This document shows positions 50,251-60,233 of a stretch of DNA of 64,000 nt, piece by piece; the first letter of the stretch is position 1, and every line of letters begins with the position of its first letter. The notes below the pieces were generated by a model. The model did no database searches and was not told where the DNA came from. It saw only the letters and a list, made by a program, of their open reading frames with translations. The stretch spans positions 2,386,399 through 2,450,398 of the forward strand of contig SCFE01000018.1 in NCBI GenBank assembly GCA_004352715.1, given 5' to 3'. This DNA is from Hofstenia miamia (Eukaryota; Xenacoelomorpha; Acoela). Made by a program: the position numbers and the translations under genes.

Positions 50251-50558
50251 AAATCATAAACAATGACAACACTTTTACATTAATGTCTGAGCTAGATGAT
50301 GTTCATGAGGATTTGTTTGATGACCCTGTAACATTTCCTAACATACCCAATCCTCAACTTCAAAATTTGCCTAATCACAAAGCATGCAGAAAACACACAA
50401 TCAATCCCACAGACTGGGACTAAATCTTAATATTCTTTTTAGCCCTCAATTGAATGAAGTTAACTCTGTCAAAACATTCTGGCAGTGAGAGCAGCACTTC
50501 TAACACCTCCAATTGTCATCACAGAATCAAACACTCACACTGAACTAGGAGTCCACCC

Positions 50559-51045
50559 TTGCATCAATCATACAGGTTGGATGCTGGTGGAAACTACACA
50601 CCTAGTTTAGCAGTAATGACCCAATTGGTACCAACCCATGCACCTTTTGGAGCATTGAACCCTCCATCCTCTCCTTGGTACAGCATGGAGAGTGAAGGCA
50701 TATTGAGTGGTCATTCAACCTCACTGAGCACCTACCCATGGTACAGCTTGGGTAGCCATCTCACAGAGGGATCTTACATGGACACTGAGCATACCATAAA
50801 ACACAAATTGGAGAGCAGTATAGCAGAAGAGTCCTACAACCACTGGTATTACCACAATCTAAAAAACAGTGTCTACACTCACACTCCCCCTAAGTTTGAT
50901 ATCCTCACATAGATCTCCCTCTCAGCAACTCTCATTGGAATGGTAGAATCAATGGTGTGCTTGTCTTTCATATGTTGGCTCTGCAATGCTACACCCCTAC
51001 TTCATTGCAAACAGAACTGCAAGTTACATTACTGAATCAAATTTA
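50559..51045 (+). pseudogene. Unassigned accessory ORF of the nested element, with a hydrophobic tail
   Basis: A 117-codon open frame (50559-50912), then a TAG. In the same frame comes a hydrophobic stretch, ISLSATLIGMVESMVCLSF, followed by Cys- and Lys-containing sequence. The open part is rich in Ser, Tyr and Trp and repeats the word PWYS (PWYSMESEG, PWYSLGSH). A membrane-anchored protein, such as an envelope-like product, is conceivable from position after the integrase and the late hydrophobic segment. I recognise no envelope family motif, furin site or fusion peptide. Function unknown. Confidence 0.35.
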
Positions 51046-51599
51046 TCTCTGGAAAAAAAATTGTTCATAAATAAGCAATTGGATACTCCTAATCATAAGG
51101 TTAGTTGTTCTGTATTACCTTAACTTATAGACACTGAAAACTGTCCAGCTATTAACACTCTTATTTTTTATATGCATAATATATGAGAAGAAATAAACCA
51201 ATCTTATTATCACAGCACTGTACACACTAACTTTGATGCAGAGTTTAATATTACTAATCTACACTATTTACTTACTCACAAAGACAATTTAATCATGCAA
51301 TCAGTAGTTAATCTTTCTCTTGAAAATTTACTTGGTATTACTTTATTAAAAATGAAGAATTAATAGATACCAAACTAATACTGAAAATATCTCTTGCTTA
51401 CTAACTTGCTAAAGCCTCTCACATTAAACTCACTCTTGTTATCTTGAATACTACTCAAACTCACCTAGTTGGAGCAGAACTGTATGAACTTGAATTAAGT
51501 TTAGAAAATTTTTTTATTCTCCATTCTACTAATTCCTTAATGGCAGCATTAATACATATTGTTCTGTATCTACACAGAAAATGCCCAAAACACTGAATT
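51046..51599. other. Decayed stretch inside the nested element
   Basis: Frames on the plus strand are fragmentary (for example LVGAELYELELSLENF), suggesting former coding sequence now full of stops. Confidence 0.3.
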
Positions 51600-52013
51600 A
51601 TGGTTTATAAACATTTAGCAGTGGATATCTTACTTCAAGCACAAACATATGAGTTAATAGCAGAAAAACCAGCACCTGCTAACATTACCAACATTCATGT
51701 CAGCTTCACATTAAATGATTTTGCCTGTATTTGGACAAACATCAAAGCAAATCAGCCAACAAAAAATAACTGGCCTCACATTACATTCCCATTGCCTTCT
51801 GGTAAATATCACTATTCTGCAGAACAATTACTGCACAACATACAACAAAGCTTAACAGCACAGGATCAAACTGATTTCAGAAAAGCTTTCTTTAAAGAAT
51901 CAAGAGCACTAGATGTCAATGCCAAATCAGGAGTATGGCTAATTGTGATATATCTAATTGCAGATGCCAACTTAAAGTTTCCTATATCTCACAAAACTCA
52001 GGACTCCATCTGA
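51600..52013 (+). CDS. Unassigned ORF of the nested element, 137 codons
   Basis: Open from ATG 51600 to a TGA. It is predicted soluble, with a segment ITFPLPSGKYHYSAEQLLHN. A pattern of this kind (Leu-Pro-x-Gly-x-Tyr, then Ser-x-Glu-x-Leu) recalls viral and Polinton capsid-type proteins, but the rest does not clearly fit and the integrase is Ty3-like. I therefore do not assign it. A hydrophobic GVWLIVIYLIA stretch lies near the C-terminus. The next ORF starts 70 bp downstream in another frame, so the two may once have been one product. Confidence 0.35.
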   Translation: MVYKHLAVDILLQAQTYELIAEKPAPANITNIHVSFTLNDFACIWTNIKANQPTKNNWPHITFPLPSGKYHYSAEQLLHNIQQSLTAQDQTDFRKAFFKESRALDVNAKSGVWLIVIYLIADANLKFPISHKTQDSI

Positions 52014-52082
52014 AAAAACAAACACTATGAAATGTCAATCATTCCTATCTCTGTGTAATTAAAGAATTGGCTTTTATATGGA

Positions 52083-52583
52083 ATGTCCCTACTGATGTTG
52101 CCTCAGGGAAAACAAACTAAACCTGCTAATCTTTTTGAAAAATATTACTCACATATCATCAACAAGGAAAAGCCTCTTGGCTTCTTACTGATTGCAACAA
52201 GAGAAATCCACATACTATCAGATATATGCAAAAAATACATGTGGGGAGCAACCTGTGATACAAAATTATACTCTCTACCAGATACTAATGCACCATTATC
52301 ATTGACCCATCCCATTTGTTGTCAACAGAACTCAATGCTCAACTACTATGATAAATCAAGTAAATGTCTCTTAGTAATAAAAAACAAGATTTTATTTAAT
52401 TATCACAGCAAGTTGTACCCAGTAAGCTCATACAATATATTAACCACTATCCTCAAATACAGAAAAGATGGTACAAAATGCATTCCAATAGAAATCATCA
52501 AGCAATCCATTCAGTCACCACAACAATTGCATCATGTTATCAACAGAGATACCTTTGACTCCACACTATCAAACAACAATTGA
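52083..52583 (+). CDS. Unassigned ORF of the nested element, 166 codons
   Basis: The longest N-free open frame in the CpG-poor domain. It starts at ATG 52083 and ends TGA at 52583. It contains two Cys close together (HPICCQQNS) and several Lys/Tyr-rich segments (KYYSHIINKEKP, NYHSKLYPVSSY). There is no recognised domain, signal peptide or membrane helix. The segment from 52104 on is repeated at 60234 with the frame unbroken and identical over its last 114 codons. This shows the copy is recent relative to the decay of the integrase; it does not prove function. Confidence 0.4.
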   Translation: MSLLMLPQGKQTKPANLFEKYYSHIINKEKPLGFLLIATREIHILSDICKKYMWGATCDTKLYSLPDTNAPLSLTHPICCQQNSMLNYYDKSSKCLLVIKNKILFNYHSKLYPVSSYNILTTILKYRKDGTKCIPIEIIKQSIQSPQQLHHVINRDTFDSTLSNNN

Positions 52584-52807
52584 AGAAAATAATCTTGAAA
52601 AATTAGGCACTAAAATATTACAACCAAAACCTGAGTAGATAAAAACAGATGCATATACTTACCTGATTCATGTTACTAATACTGCCCCCCTTGATGCAAT
52701 AATAGTTGTTATGAAAGAAACCAACAGCATTTCTTATATGAAAACATGTTTTACCAAAGCTTGGACTAAAACAGATATAGCTCTTTTACTCAAGCCACAC
52801 TCATAAC

Positions 52808-53170
52808 TTGCTTTTAATCTGGAATGCACAACTTCTAACCTCATCAGATACAACAATTTATCATCTCTGTCCCCACTATAGCTCCTATACACTATGGAAG
52901 CACATAGTTTGCACACAGCTAAACTATCCTATTTCCATAGGGATCACAAAACTTGACATTTCTCCTACCACAGATATCTCTTTGGAAGAAGCTATTGAGA
53001 TGGAAAACAATTACTGCATCTCCAGTCAGCTCACTCATAGGAAAACCCACTGTGTACACATTCCACTAAACAAGGAAGAACAGTGCATTAATAATCTCAG
53101 TGATCTTGTAAAAACACTAAACTCAGAGAAATACAAACAGAGAAAACTAAAAACTCATAAGAAACAATGA
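52808..53170 (+). CDS. Unassigned ORF of the nested element, 120 codons
   Basis: Open from ATG 52808 to TGA 53170. It has an acidic patch (SLEEAIEMENNYC) and a strongly basic C-terminus (EKYKQRKLKTHKKQ). There is no recognised family. The copy at 61054-61305 keeps the last 83 codons with two substitutions (Ser to Pro, Gln to Leu), while a 6-bp insertion and other changes alter its upstream part. Neighbouring ORFs lie upstream on the same strand, in different frames. Confidence 0.35.
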   Translation: MLLIWNAQLLTSSDTTIYHLCPHYSSYTLWKHIVCTQLNYPISIGITKLDISPTTDISLEEAIEMENNYCISSQLTHRKTHCVHIPLNKEEQCINNLSDLVKTLNSEKYKQRKLKTHKKQ

Positions 53171-53719
53171 TACATCATGTTTATACCCCAATGGTCACAT
53201 TACTCTAGAATACATCTTCCACAATAGTAAGCCAGTATCTGATCAAATTGATCAACTTAAACAATCACTCACCAAACTTCTGTCCAAAAACAGTCATCTT
53301 ATTCTCCTGTATGATTGATCTCCTCTGGACTAATCTAATCCAAAACACACTCAAATATTATGATGTCACAAAGCACATCAAAATTATAACAATGATGCAA
53401 GCCAAGATAAACAAACCTGATCTAATCAGAGAAGACATACTCAATGAGCACATATCAATTTAATTCAACAAAGTTAGCTCTCACACTAATCTGTTCACAT
53501 TCTTTAAATTTTTCTAATTTGAAACTACACTCAAAGAAGATGAAGCTCATGCATTTGATATTGATGCTCAAATTACATTACTTATTGCTCTGAAAGGACT
53601 ATGCCTTTATTATAAATTCTAAGCCATTTTCACAAGAAAAATTAACCCTCTCACAATTCTTCACCCATAAGTTCTATAAATTCACTAAAATTTTAACTAC
53701 AGAACTGGAATCAACCTGT
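53171..53719. other. 3' part of the nested element, decayed
   Basis: Small frames only (for example 53248-53463, 71 codons, no motif). The right edge of the nested element lies at roughly 53.7 kb, where LINE sequence resumes. No LTR resembling 47.24-48.06 kb is visible. Confidence 0.4.
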
Positions 53720-54497
53720 AACACAACTCATTAAACCAAATTTACTTTTTGACTCAAATCTAAATTTTGAATCTCACATTAATGCTATGTTTCAAAAATT
53801 AGCTATCAGTATAAGAAATATGTCAATGATAGTAAAGCAATTACCCCCTGTGCAATAATTCAAGTTTTTCATGCAATTATAATGAGTCACCTAAATTATG
53901 AAAATATATTACTTACTGACATAAAAGATTGTTTTTTAGGAAACCTGATATCTAATTAAGATGGGCACGAAATGCTTCAAAGAAAAATTCTTCTAGAACT
54001 AAGGGCTACATTTCAAAATCTATCCTTTTCCCAAGACAGCTTGTCATTTTATATACTATTTTGACCTTTTTAAACTCATAAAAAACTTACCACCACTTAA
54101 TATGATTTCTATGTTTGGTTTTATTCATAAGCAGGACCCTGTATCAAAATATTTTACATGTATTAGATATAGAAAAAAATTATGAAAGAATCATTCATTA
54201 ATACCTGAACTTGGAATTCATTGCCTAAATAAATAAAAACATTAAAAAATTAAGCATTTTTAAAAGGCAAATCATGGCTGGGATATAAATTTTACAATAA
54301 TGATAACTCAACAAGCAGTATTTGAAATCTGTCATTACTAATTTTTCCCTAGCCTGGTAGATTTATTGTATAGTTATTTGTTGTTTTGTATGTATTAAGT
54401 GTGATTGTATATTTTTTGATGCTATTCAGATAAATTACCATTTATTAATTGTCAATATTTATCTGAATAAAGAATATCTTATCTTATCTTATCTTAA
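53720..54497 (+). pseudogene. Non-LTR retrotransposon ORF2 C-terminus and 3' end
   Basis: The plus strand encodes LLFDSNLNFESHINAMFQKL and SHLNYENILL, matching the thumb/C-terminal region of CR1/Jockey-type LINE proteins (LDSNLxFxxHI ... SHLxY). Several stops are present. The 3' UTR ends with TCTGAATAAAGAATATC and a (TTATC)n tail at 54476-54496, a typical LINE 3' terminus. It is likely the other half of the LINE at 45190-47236, separated by insertion of the integrase element. About 80 residues of the expected protein between the halves are missing. The same LINE piece adjoins the same element in the copy at about 61850-61959. Confidence 0.75.
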
Positions 54498-55039
54498 TAT
54501 ACCTGGTAAATGAATTTTTAAAATACTTTATTAATGAATGTTTGGACACCTTGAAATTAACTATTATATAAAAAGTTACATATGAGCAGAAGAGATTTTT
54601 TACAATTTAAGAAAGTACTATTCTAAAGCTATACTTAATTTTAAAATTTTAAGTTTTTGTTAAATTTGGCAGATTTTTGTGCTTATTTTTATCATTTATA
54701 AACAAGACATTCTTTCAAATTTTTAACAAATGTTTGTATTGTATATGCTTGGCAGTACATTAATGATATGGTTCCCCCTTTGTAGAGTGTCTGTTTAAAT
54801 GGTCATGTTTGAGCAGTTTAGCAATATAAATTTGATGCATTGCATATAAAAGTAATGCTAAAACAATAATGGGGCAACATAAAACAATGTTGTTATGACC
54901 TCAAAATATTGCTTTTATATTAAAATATGACCAAAAAGCAACCTAAGGTGATGTTGAAGTATTGCTGTTTTGACTAATGAAATGGTACAGTTTCAACATT
55001 AAAACAACATTGTTTTTGATACATAAAACAACCACATAA
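54498..55039. other. Non-coding stretch, nothing recognised
   Basis: CpG-poor. Around 54860-55080 the words AACAATG/ACATTGTT and GACCTCAA/TTGACC recur in both orientations, possibly an old interspersed repeat. Confidence 0.35.
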
Positions 55040-55290
55040 TAACACAAACCAATGTTGTTTTGACCTTAAATTGTTATCTAGGTTGGTGCTTCATATGAAT
55101 TTTTTGTGACTTTCATTATGCATGTATCATCAGCATATTGATAGATTGTTCTATTAATCAATAAATTTGATATACCATTAACATACATTGTAAATAAAAT
55201 GGGTCAAAATACTGTACCCTGTGGTACACATAAATGAGTAATAATGTAATCAGAATAAGTGGCATTAATCATATGGTTCAATGTTCAATG
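55040..55290 (-). pseudogene. Non-LTR RT palm fragment with intact YADD
   Basis: On the minus strand one frame gives VPQGTVF, a stop, PILFTMYVNGIS, then YQYADDTCIMKV. These are RT motifs of LINE polyproteins (PQGTxLGPxLF and YADDT). The YADD codons lie at 55123-55137. Only about 60 residues survive, with one in-frame stop (the usual Gly of LGP). Orientation is opposite to the 45-54 kb LINE, so this is a separate insertion. The LINE C-terminus at 55.88-56.30 kb lies upstream on this strand, so the two pieces are not one collinear copy. Confidence 0.75.
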
Positions 55291-55435
55291 AAGGAGAAGG
55301 CTCTTTGCAGCTAGCTGATACTTTAAACTGAACATTGACTGCTTTCTGAATGTATCACTTATTTTTGTGCTACTGTACTAATAGTAATTTGGAATGGCCA
55401 AAAAATTATATTTTGCAATTTTTACAAACAGTCAT

Positions 55436-55521
55436 TTGCCAAACCAATACTATTGCGAATGCTATTTTGGATTTGGATTTGGATTTGAACTTTCAACGTT
55501 TTTGTACCTAAGTATGAAGTA

Positions 55522-55557
<36 letters not shown>

Positions 55558-55882
55558 GTATATAGAAATTTTGCGGTTACACATTTTAAATTTCGAATTA
55601 AGAAGGACTATTCATTATTTTAAAACTTTTTTGATTAAATTGAAGACTATTCAGTTTCTAAAAAATGACCTGTTATTAAATGTCTTAAAATCATAAAAGT
55701 CAATTGGCAATTAATGCATTATTCTGTGGACTAAAATAAGTTACAAGATAAAAGAGATCAGAATCAGGTGTTCGCTTAAAATTTTTTTTATGTAGCTCAC
55801 CTTCTCATAAAAAATTAATTGGATGCGCTTGAAATTACAATATTTTATACACAATGTACAAATTTAGTAAAGAAATAACTGT
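55436..55882. other. CpG-containing non-coding stretch
   Basis: CpG dinucleotides reappear here abruptly. Contains the microsatellite at 55524-55552. The ORF 55394-55696 runs through that microsatellite and is not credible. Confidence 0.5.
55524..55552. repeat. (TA)n microsatellite
   Basis: Perfect TA run of about 29 bp. Confidence 0.95.
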
Positions 55883-56298
55883 TCAAATTCTATAATTTTT
55901 GAAACCGGTACATTTTGTAAGCTCATCTGCTAAAATATATTGTTTTGAGGCAGCAACAGCAAACGCTGCAACAATGTTTTTTCTTGTCTGAAACACTTCA
56001 AGTAAATTATTATCCAAAACTATAATTTTCATGCTGCCATGCATTTCCTTTTTAATAAAACTGCTCAAATATGTTGGCTGCATGCCTTTGATGCATTTCC
56101 AAGTAAAGAGGCAAAGTTTGTCTCTTAGCGGTAGCCAATGCAGACTAACATGTTCCATTGAGGTTCCCATATCTCTAGGCAATCCATAAATTTTATCTTT
56201 ACATTTGTTTATTACAGTCTGCAACCTGCTCAATAAATATTGTTGATTTTAGTAATAATACATTGCAATTGTCCAATATTGATAACCCAGTAGATGAT
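55883..56298 (-). pseudogene. Non-LTR retrotransposon ORF2 C-terminus
   Basis: The minus-strand frame 56233-55883 (116 codons, ending in TGA) contains RLQTVINKCKDKIYGL, HVSLHWLPLRDKLCLFTWKC, MQPTYLSSFI and KNIVAAFAVAASKQYIL. This is the C-terminal region of CR1/L2/Jockey-type ORF2 proteins (RLQxVQNxxAR, LHWLPVxxRIxFKxxxLxYK, APxYLxxL, RTxxGxRAFSVAAPxLWN). Just upstream, toward the gap, another frame gives a LDYCNALL-like segment, which normally precedes RLQxVQN, so there is a frameshift at about 56235. The remainder is in the 1000-N gap. The CpG content is normal, unlike the RT scrap 600 bp away. Confidence 0.8.
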
Positions 56299-57298
56299 NN
56301 NNNNNNNNNNNNNNNNNNNNNNNNNNNNNNNNNNNNNNNNNNNNNNNNNNNNNNNNNNNNNNNNNNNNNNNNNNNNNNNNNNNNNNNNNNNNNNNNNNNN
56401 NNNNNNNNNNNNNNNNNNNNNNNNNNNNNNNNNNNNNNNNNNNNNNNNNNNNNNNNNNNNNNNNNNNNNNNNNNNNNNNNNNNNNNNNNNNNNNNNNNNN
56501 NNNNNNNNNNNNNNNNNNNNNNNNNNNNNNNNNNNNNNNNNNNNNNNNNNNNNNNNNNNNNNNNNNNNNNNNNNNNNNNNNNNNNNNNNNNNNNNNNNNN
56601 NNNNNNNNNNNNNNNNNNNNNNNNNNNNNNNNNNNNNNNNNNNNNNNNNNNNNNNNNNNNNNNNNNNNNNNNNNNNNNNNNNNNNNNNNNNNNNNNNNNN
56701 NNNNNNNNNNNNNNNNNNNNNNNNNNNNNNNNNNNNNNNNNNNNNNNNNNNNNNNNNNNNNNNNNNNNNNNNNNNNNNNNNNNNNNNNNNNNNNNNNNNN
56801 NNNNNNNNNNNNNNNNNNNNNNNNNNNNNNNNNNNNNNNNNNNNNNNNNNNNNNNNNNNNNNNNNNNNNNNNNNNNNNNNNNNNNNNNNNNNNNNNNNNN
56901 NNNNNNNNNNNNNNNNNNNNNNNNNNNNNNNNNNNNNNNNNNNNNNNNNNNNNNNNNNNNNNNNNNNNNNNNNNNNNNNNNNNNNNNNNNNNNNNNNNNN
57001 NNNNNNNNNNNNNNNNNNNNNNNNNNNNNNNNNNNNNNNNNNNNNNNNNNNNNNNNNNNNNNNNNNNNNNNNNNNNNNNNNNNNNNNNNNNNNNNNNNNN
57101 NNNNNNNNNNNNNNNNNNNNNNNNNNNNNNNNNNNNNNNNNNNNNNNNNNNNNNNNNNNNNNNNNNNNNNNNNNNNNNNNNNNNNNNNNNNNNNNNNNNN
57201 NNNNNNNNNNNNNNNNNNNNNNNNNNNNNNNNNNNNNNNNNNNNNNNNNNNNNNNNNNNNNNNNNNNNNNNNNNNNNNNNNNNNNNNNNNNNNNNNNN
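56299..57298. other. Assembly gap, exactly 1000 N
   Basis: Placeholder-sized run of N; the link to the next contig is uncertain. Confidence 0.95.
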
Positions 57299-59233
57299 TA
57301 GATTACAAAGAGTAAGAAAACAAACATTCAAGATATCCAATTTACACAGCATCTCACCAAAGTGATATCCAATGTGTGACATTTGGGAACTTGTTCATTT
57401 GGTGCTGCCCTATGTGTCTCAAAACTTATTATTTAGCTTAATATCCAGTCTCAGTTGTTTTATTAGATCTCAGCAAATATATAAATAGCATGTAATTGCT
57501 ATGCATTCATGTTAGCCAATAGGCATGATTTAATCACAGTGTAGGAATTATGTGCATGTGCATGTTGCATTTAACAACCAGTTATTTTATAGCCTACACA
57601 TATCTGTAGCCATAACTTAAAACAGTCCACAATTTGGGCTGCAACTGTCATAGAAACAATTTTTCATCCCTAGATCAGAGGAGGAATCTCCCAAATTGTT
57701 GCTGGTAACTTGCAAAATTATCATAGCAAAAAGATACTTAATTAAATTTTGATAGAAAGTGAACACAGTTTTGGTGAACTAAAATCAATTCTCTCTGTTT
57801 ACATTATTGTTTGTATTTATACAAGATTTGAATTTTACCTGCACTTTGTTTACACTTCTACAATTCATTTCCCTTGCAAATTTAATCAAGAAATAACATG
57901 TGCCACTTAATCAAGGGGACAATAATTAGTAGTGCCAGAAAACTACACTTGAAAACAACATCATCATTACATCATCTGGAAGATAAAATAGGAAAATGGT
58001 AAAATCAATTTAATAACATAAAATAATGAAAATAATCTTGGAAAGGTCCCTAACTGACTTTATATTATTAGCCTCAATTAAGTGTATTTACTCAAAATTT
58101 GACTGAGTAACTAAATTCAACTAAAAACATGNATACAAGATTTGAATTTTACCTGCACTTTGTTTACACTTCTACAATTCATTTCCCTTGCAAATTTAAT
58201 CAAGAAATAACATGTGCCACTTAATCAAGGGGACAATAATTAGTAGTGCCACAAAACTACACTTGAAAACAGCATCATCATTACATCATCTGGAAGATAA
58301 AATAGGAAAATGGTAAAATCAATTTAATTACATAAAATAATGAAAATAATCTTGGAAAGGTCCCTAACTGCCTCAATTAAGTGTATTTACTCAAAATTTG
58401 ACTGAGTAACTAAATTCAACTAAAAACATGTAAAATAAAAATCCTAAGCATTCAATATTTCATTGCACATACATAAAATTAATAATGCAAATTCTTAAAT
58501 AATGATCAAATTTTGAAATTTGGGAAGTAAATATTGTTATTTTTTCAAATACTTGCACTTTCTGCCAAGAAAATTTGCTTGGAAATTAAAATCACTTTCA
58601 TAAAACTTACAATGAAAATTATTCTGCTTTAAATTTTTATAAAATATGCTTAAATATAGTATAAAGATTAACTTCATCAAGTAGGGTGTATTTATAAATT
58701 TGCATAGACATATAAAATTAATGTTCCAAAAGCTTTTTATAATGTTTAATTACTCAAATAAAACATAAAATTCTTTCATCCAATTTTGTGTTATTGATTT
58801 GTATGGTGCATTCATGCTTATTTTAAAAATTCCAACTGTACAATTATGAATTATCAGGTTAACAAATTAGCTGTCAGTTCTAAGCTACTCATTGTTTCCA
58901 AAGAGTACCAACCCTTAATCACAATTACTTTGAGCACATTGAGACTACATATTTTACAAAAAATGTTTAGTCACTTGTGGTAAAATTTTTTTAAATATTA
59001 CATGTAGTTTTTATTCATCCTTTTTGTTTATTACACATGAATGGTACTCCAAATTATGAAGTTTTTCAAAATCACTGAACTGAAAAAACAATGCAAGTCC
59101 TCATTCCAATCACCATTCTTGCATCATACTATTAGTAAACATTAATATTTTTGTATTAGACAAAAAAGCAGGGAAAACCAAATGTAGGTTGCCAGCATGT
59201 CCTTAGACTAAAAATTAAATATTTACAAAGGAC
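57299..59233 (-). repeat. Inverted near-copy of about 38.88-41.24 kb, bounded by 1000-N gaps
   Basis: Reverse-complement match to the region from the 762-bp unit through the degraded LTR. For example, GGTTGCCAGCATGTCCTTAG at about 59190 is the complement of the sequence at 38918. It includes an inverted partial LTR (57299-58076). A second single-N duplication lies inside: 57819-58131 and 58133-58430 are near-identical, joined at N 58132. No coding sequence. CpG-poor like its partner. Confidence 0.85.
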
Positions 59234-60233
59234 NNNNNNNNNNNNNNNNNNNNNNNNNNNNNNNNNNNNNNNNNNNNNNNNNNNNNNNNNNNNNNNNNNN
59301 NNNNNNNNNNNNNNNNNNNNNNNNNNNNNNNNNNNNNNNNNNNNNNNNNNNNNNNNNNNNNNNNNNNNNNNNNNNNNNNNNNNNNNNNNNNNNNNNNNNN
59401 NNNNNNNNNNNNNNNNNNNNNNNNNNNNNNNNNNNNNNNNNNNNNNNNNNNNNNNNNNNNNNNNNNNNNNNNNNNNNNNNNNNNNNNNNNNNNNNNNNNN
59501 NNNNNNNNNNNNNNNNNNNNNNNNNNNNNNNNNNNNNNNNNNNNNNNNNNNNNNNNNNNNNNNNNNNNNNNNNNNNNNNNNNNNNNNNNNNNNNNNNNNN
59601 NNNNNNNNNNNNNNNNNNNNNNNNNNNNNNNNNNNNNNNNNNNNNNNNNNNNNNNNNNNNNNNNNNNNNNNNNNNNNNNNNNNNNNNNNNNNNNNNNNNN
59701 NNNNNNNNNNNNNNNNNNNNNNNNNNNNNNNNNNNNNNNNNNNNNNNNNNNNNNNNNNNNNNNNNNNNNNNNNNNNNNNNNNNNNNNNNNNNNNNNNNNN
59801 NNNNNNNNNNNNNNNNNNNNNNNNNNNNNNNNNNNNNNNNNNNNNNNNNNNNNNNNNNNNNNNNNNNNNNNNNNNNNNNNNNNNNNNNNNNNNNNNNNNN
59901 NNNNNNNNNNNNNNNNNNNNNNNNNNNNNNNNNNNNNNNNNNNNNNNNNNNNNNNNNNNNNNNNNNNNNNNNNNNNNNNNNNNNNNNNNNNNNNNNNNNN
60001 NNNNNNNNNNNNNNNNNNNNNNNNNNNNNNNNNNNNNNNNNNNNNNNNNNNNNNNNNNNNNNNNNNNNNNNNNNNNNNNNNNNNNNNNNNNNNNNNNNNN
60101 NNNNNNNNNNNNNNNNNNNNNNNNNNNNNNNNNNNNNNNNNNNNNNNNNNNNNNNNNNNNNNNNNNNNNNNNNNNNNNNNNNNNNNNNNNNNNNNNNNNN
60201 NNNNNNNNNNNNNNNNNNNNNNNNNNNNNNNNN
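59234..60233. other. Assembly gap, exactly 1000 N
   Basis: Placeholder-sized run of N. Confidence 0.95.

Larger units (their letters stand above)
52104..53805 (+). repeat. Segment duplicated at 60234-61959
   Basis: Near-identical to 60234-61959 over its length. Differences include a TTATCA insertion near 60976 and an extra ATCAACTCAAATGATCACCC-type block near 61800 in the second copy. Both copies span the same junction between the integrase element and the LINE 3' part. Confidence 0.9.
32018..55435. other. CpG-depleted domain
   Basis: I could find only about a dozen CG dinucleotides in 23.4 kb (for example near 32141, 35333, 35846, 36902, 37886, 40746, 43984, 45211, 45458, 46807, 47601, 53959). 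At this base composition several hundred would be expected without depletion, and flanking DNA on both sides has them freely. TG and CA are common, as expected after deamination of methylated CpG. The stretches 32018-34900, 35083-36344 and 37146-38103 hold no recognised gene or element. Confidence 0.8.

Noticed and set aside
50559-51045. Envelope glycoprotein of an endogenous retrovirus
   Set aside because: Position after the integrase and a hydrophobic tail are suggestive, but no envelope family signature was seen, and a stop separates the two parts.
51600-52013. Reading the 137-codon ORF as a Polinton capsid gene
   Set aside because: Only one short motif is reminiscent. No Polinton polymerase, ATPase or protease is present, and the neighbouring integrase is clearly of Ty3/gypsy type.
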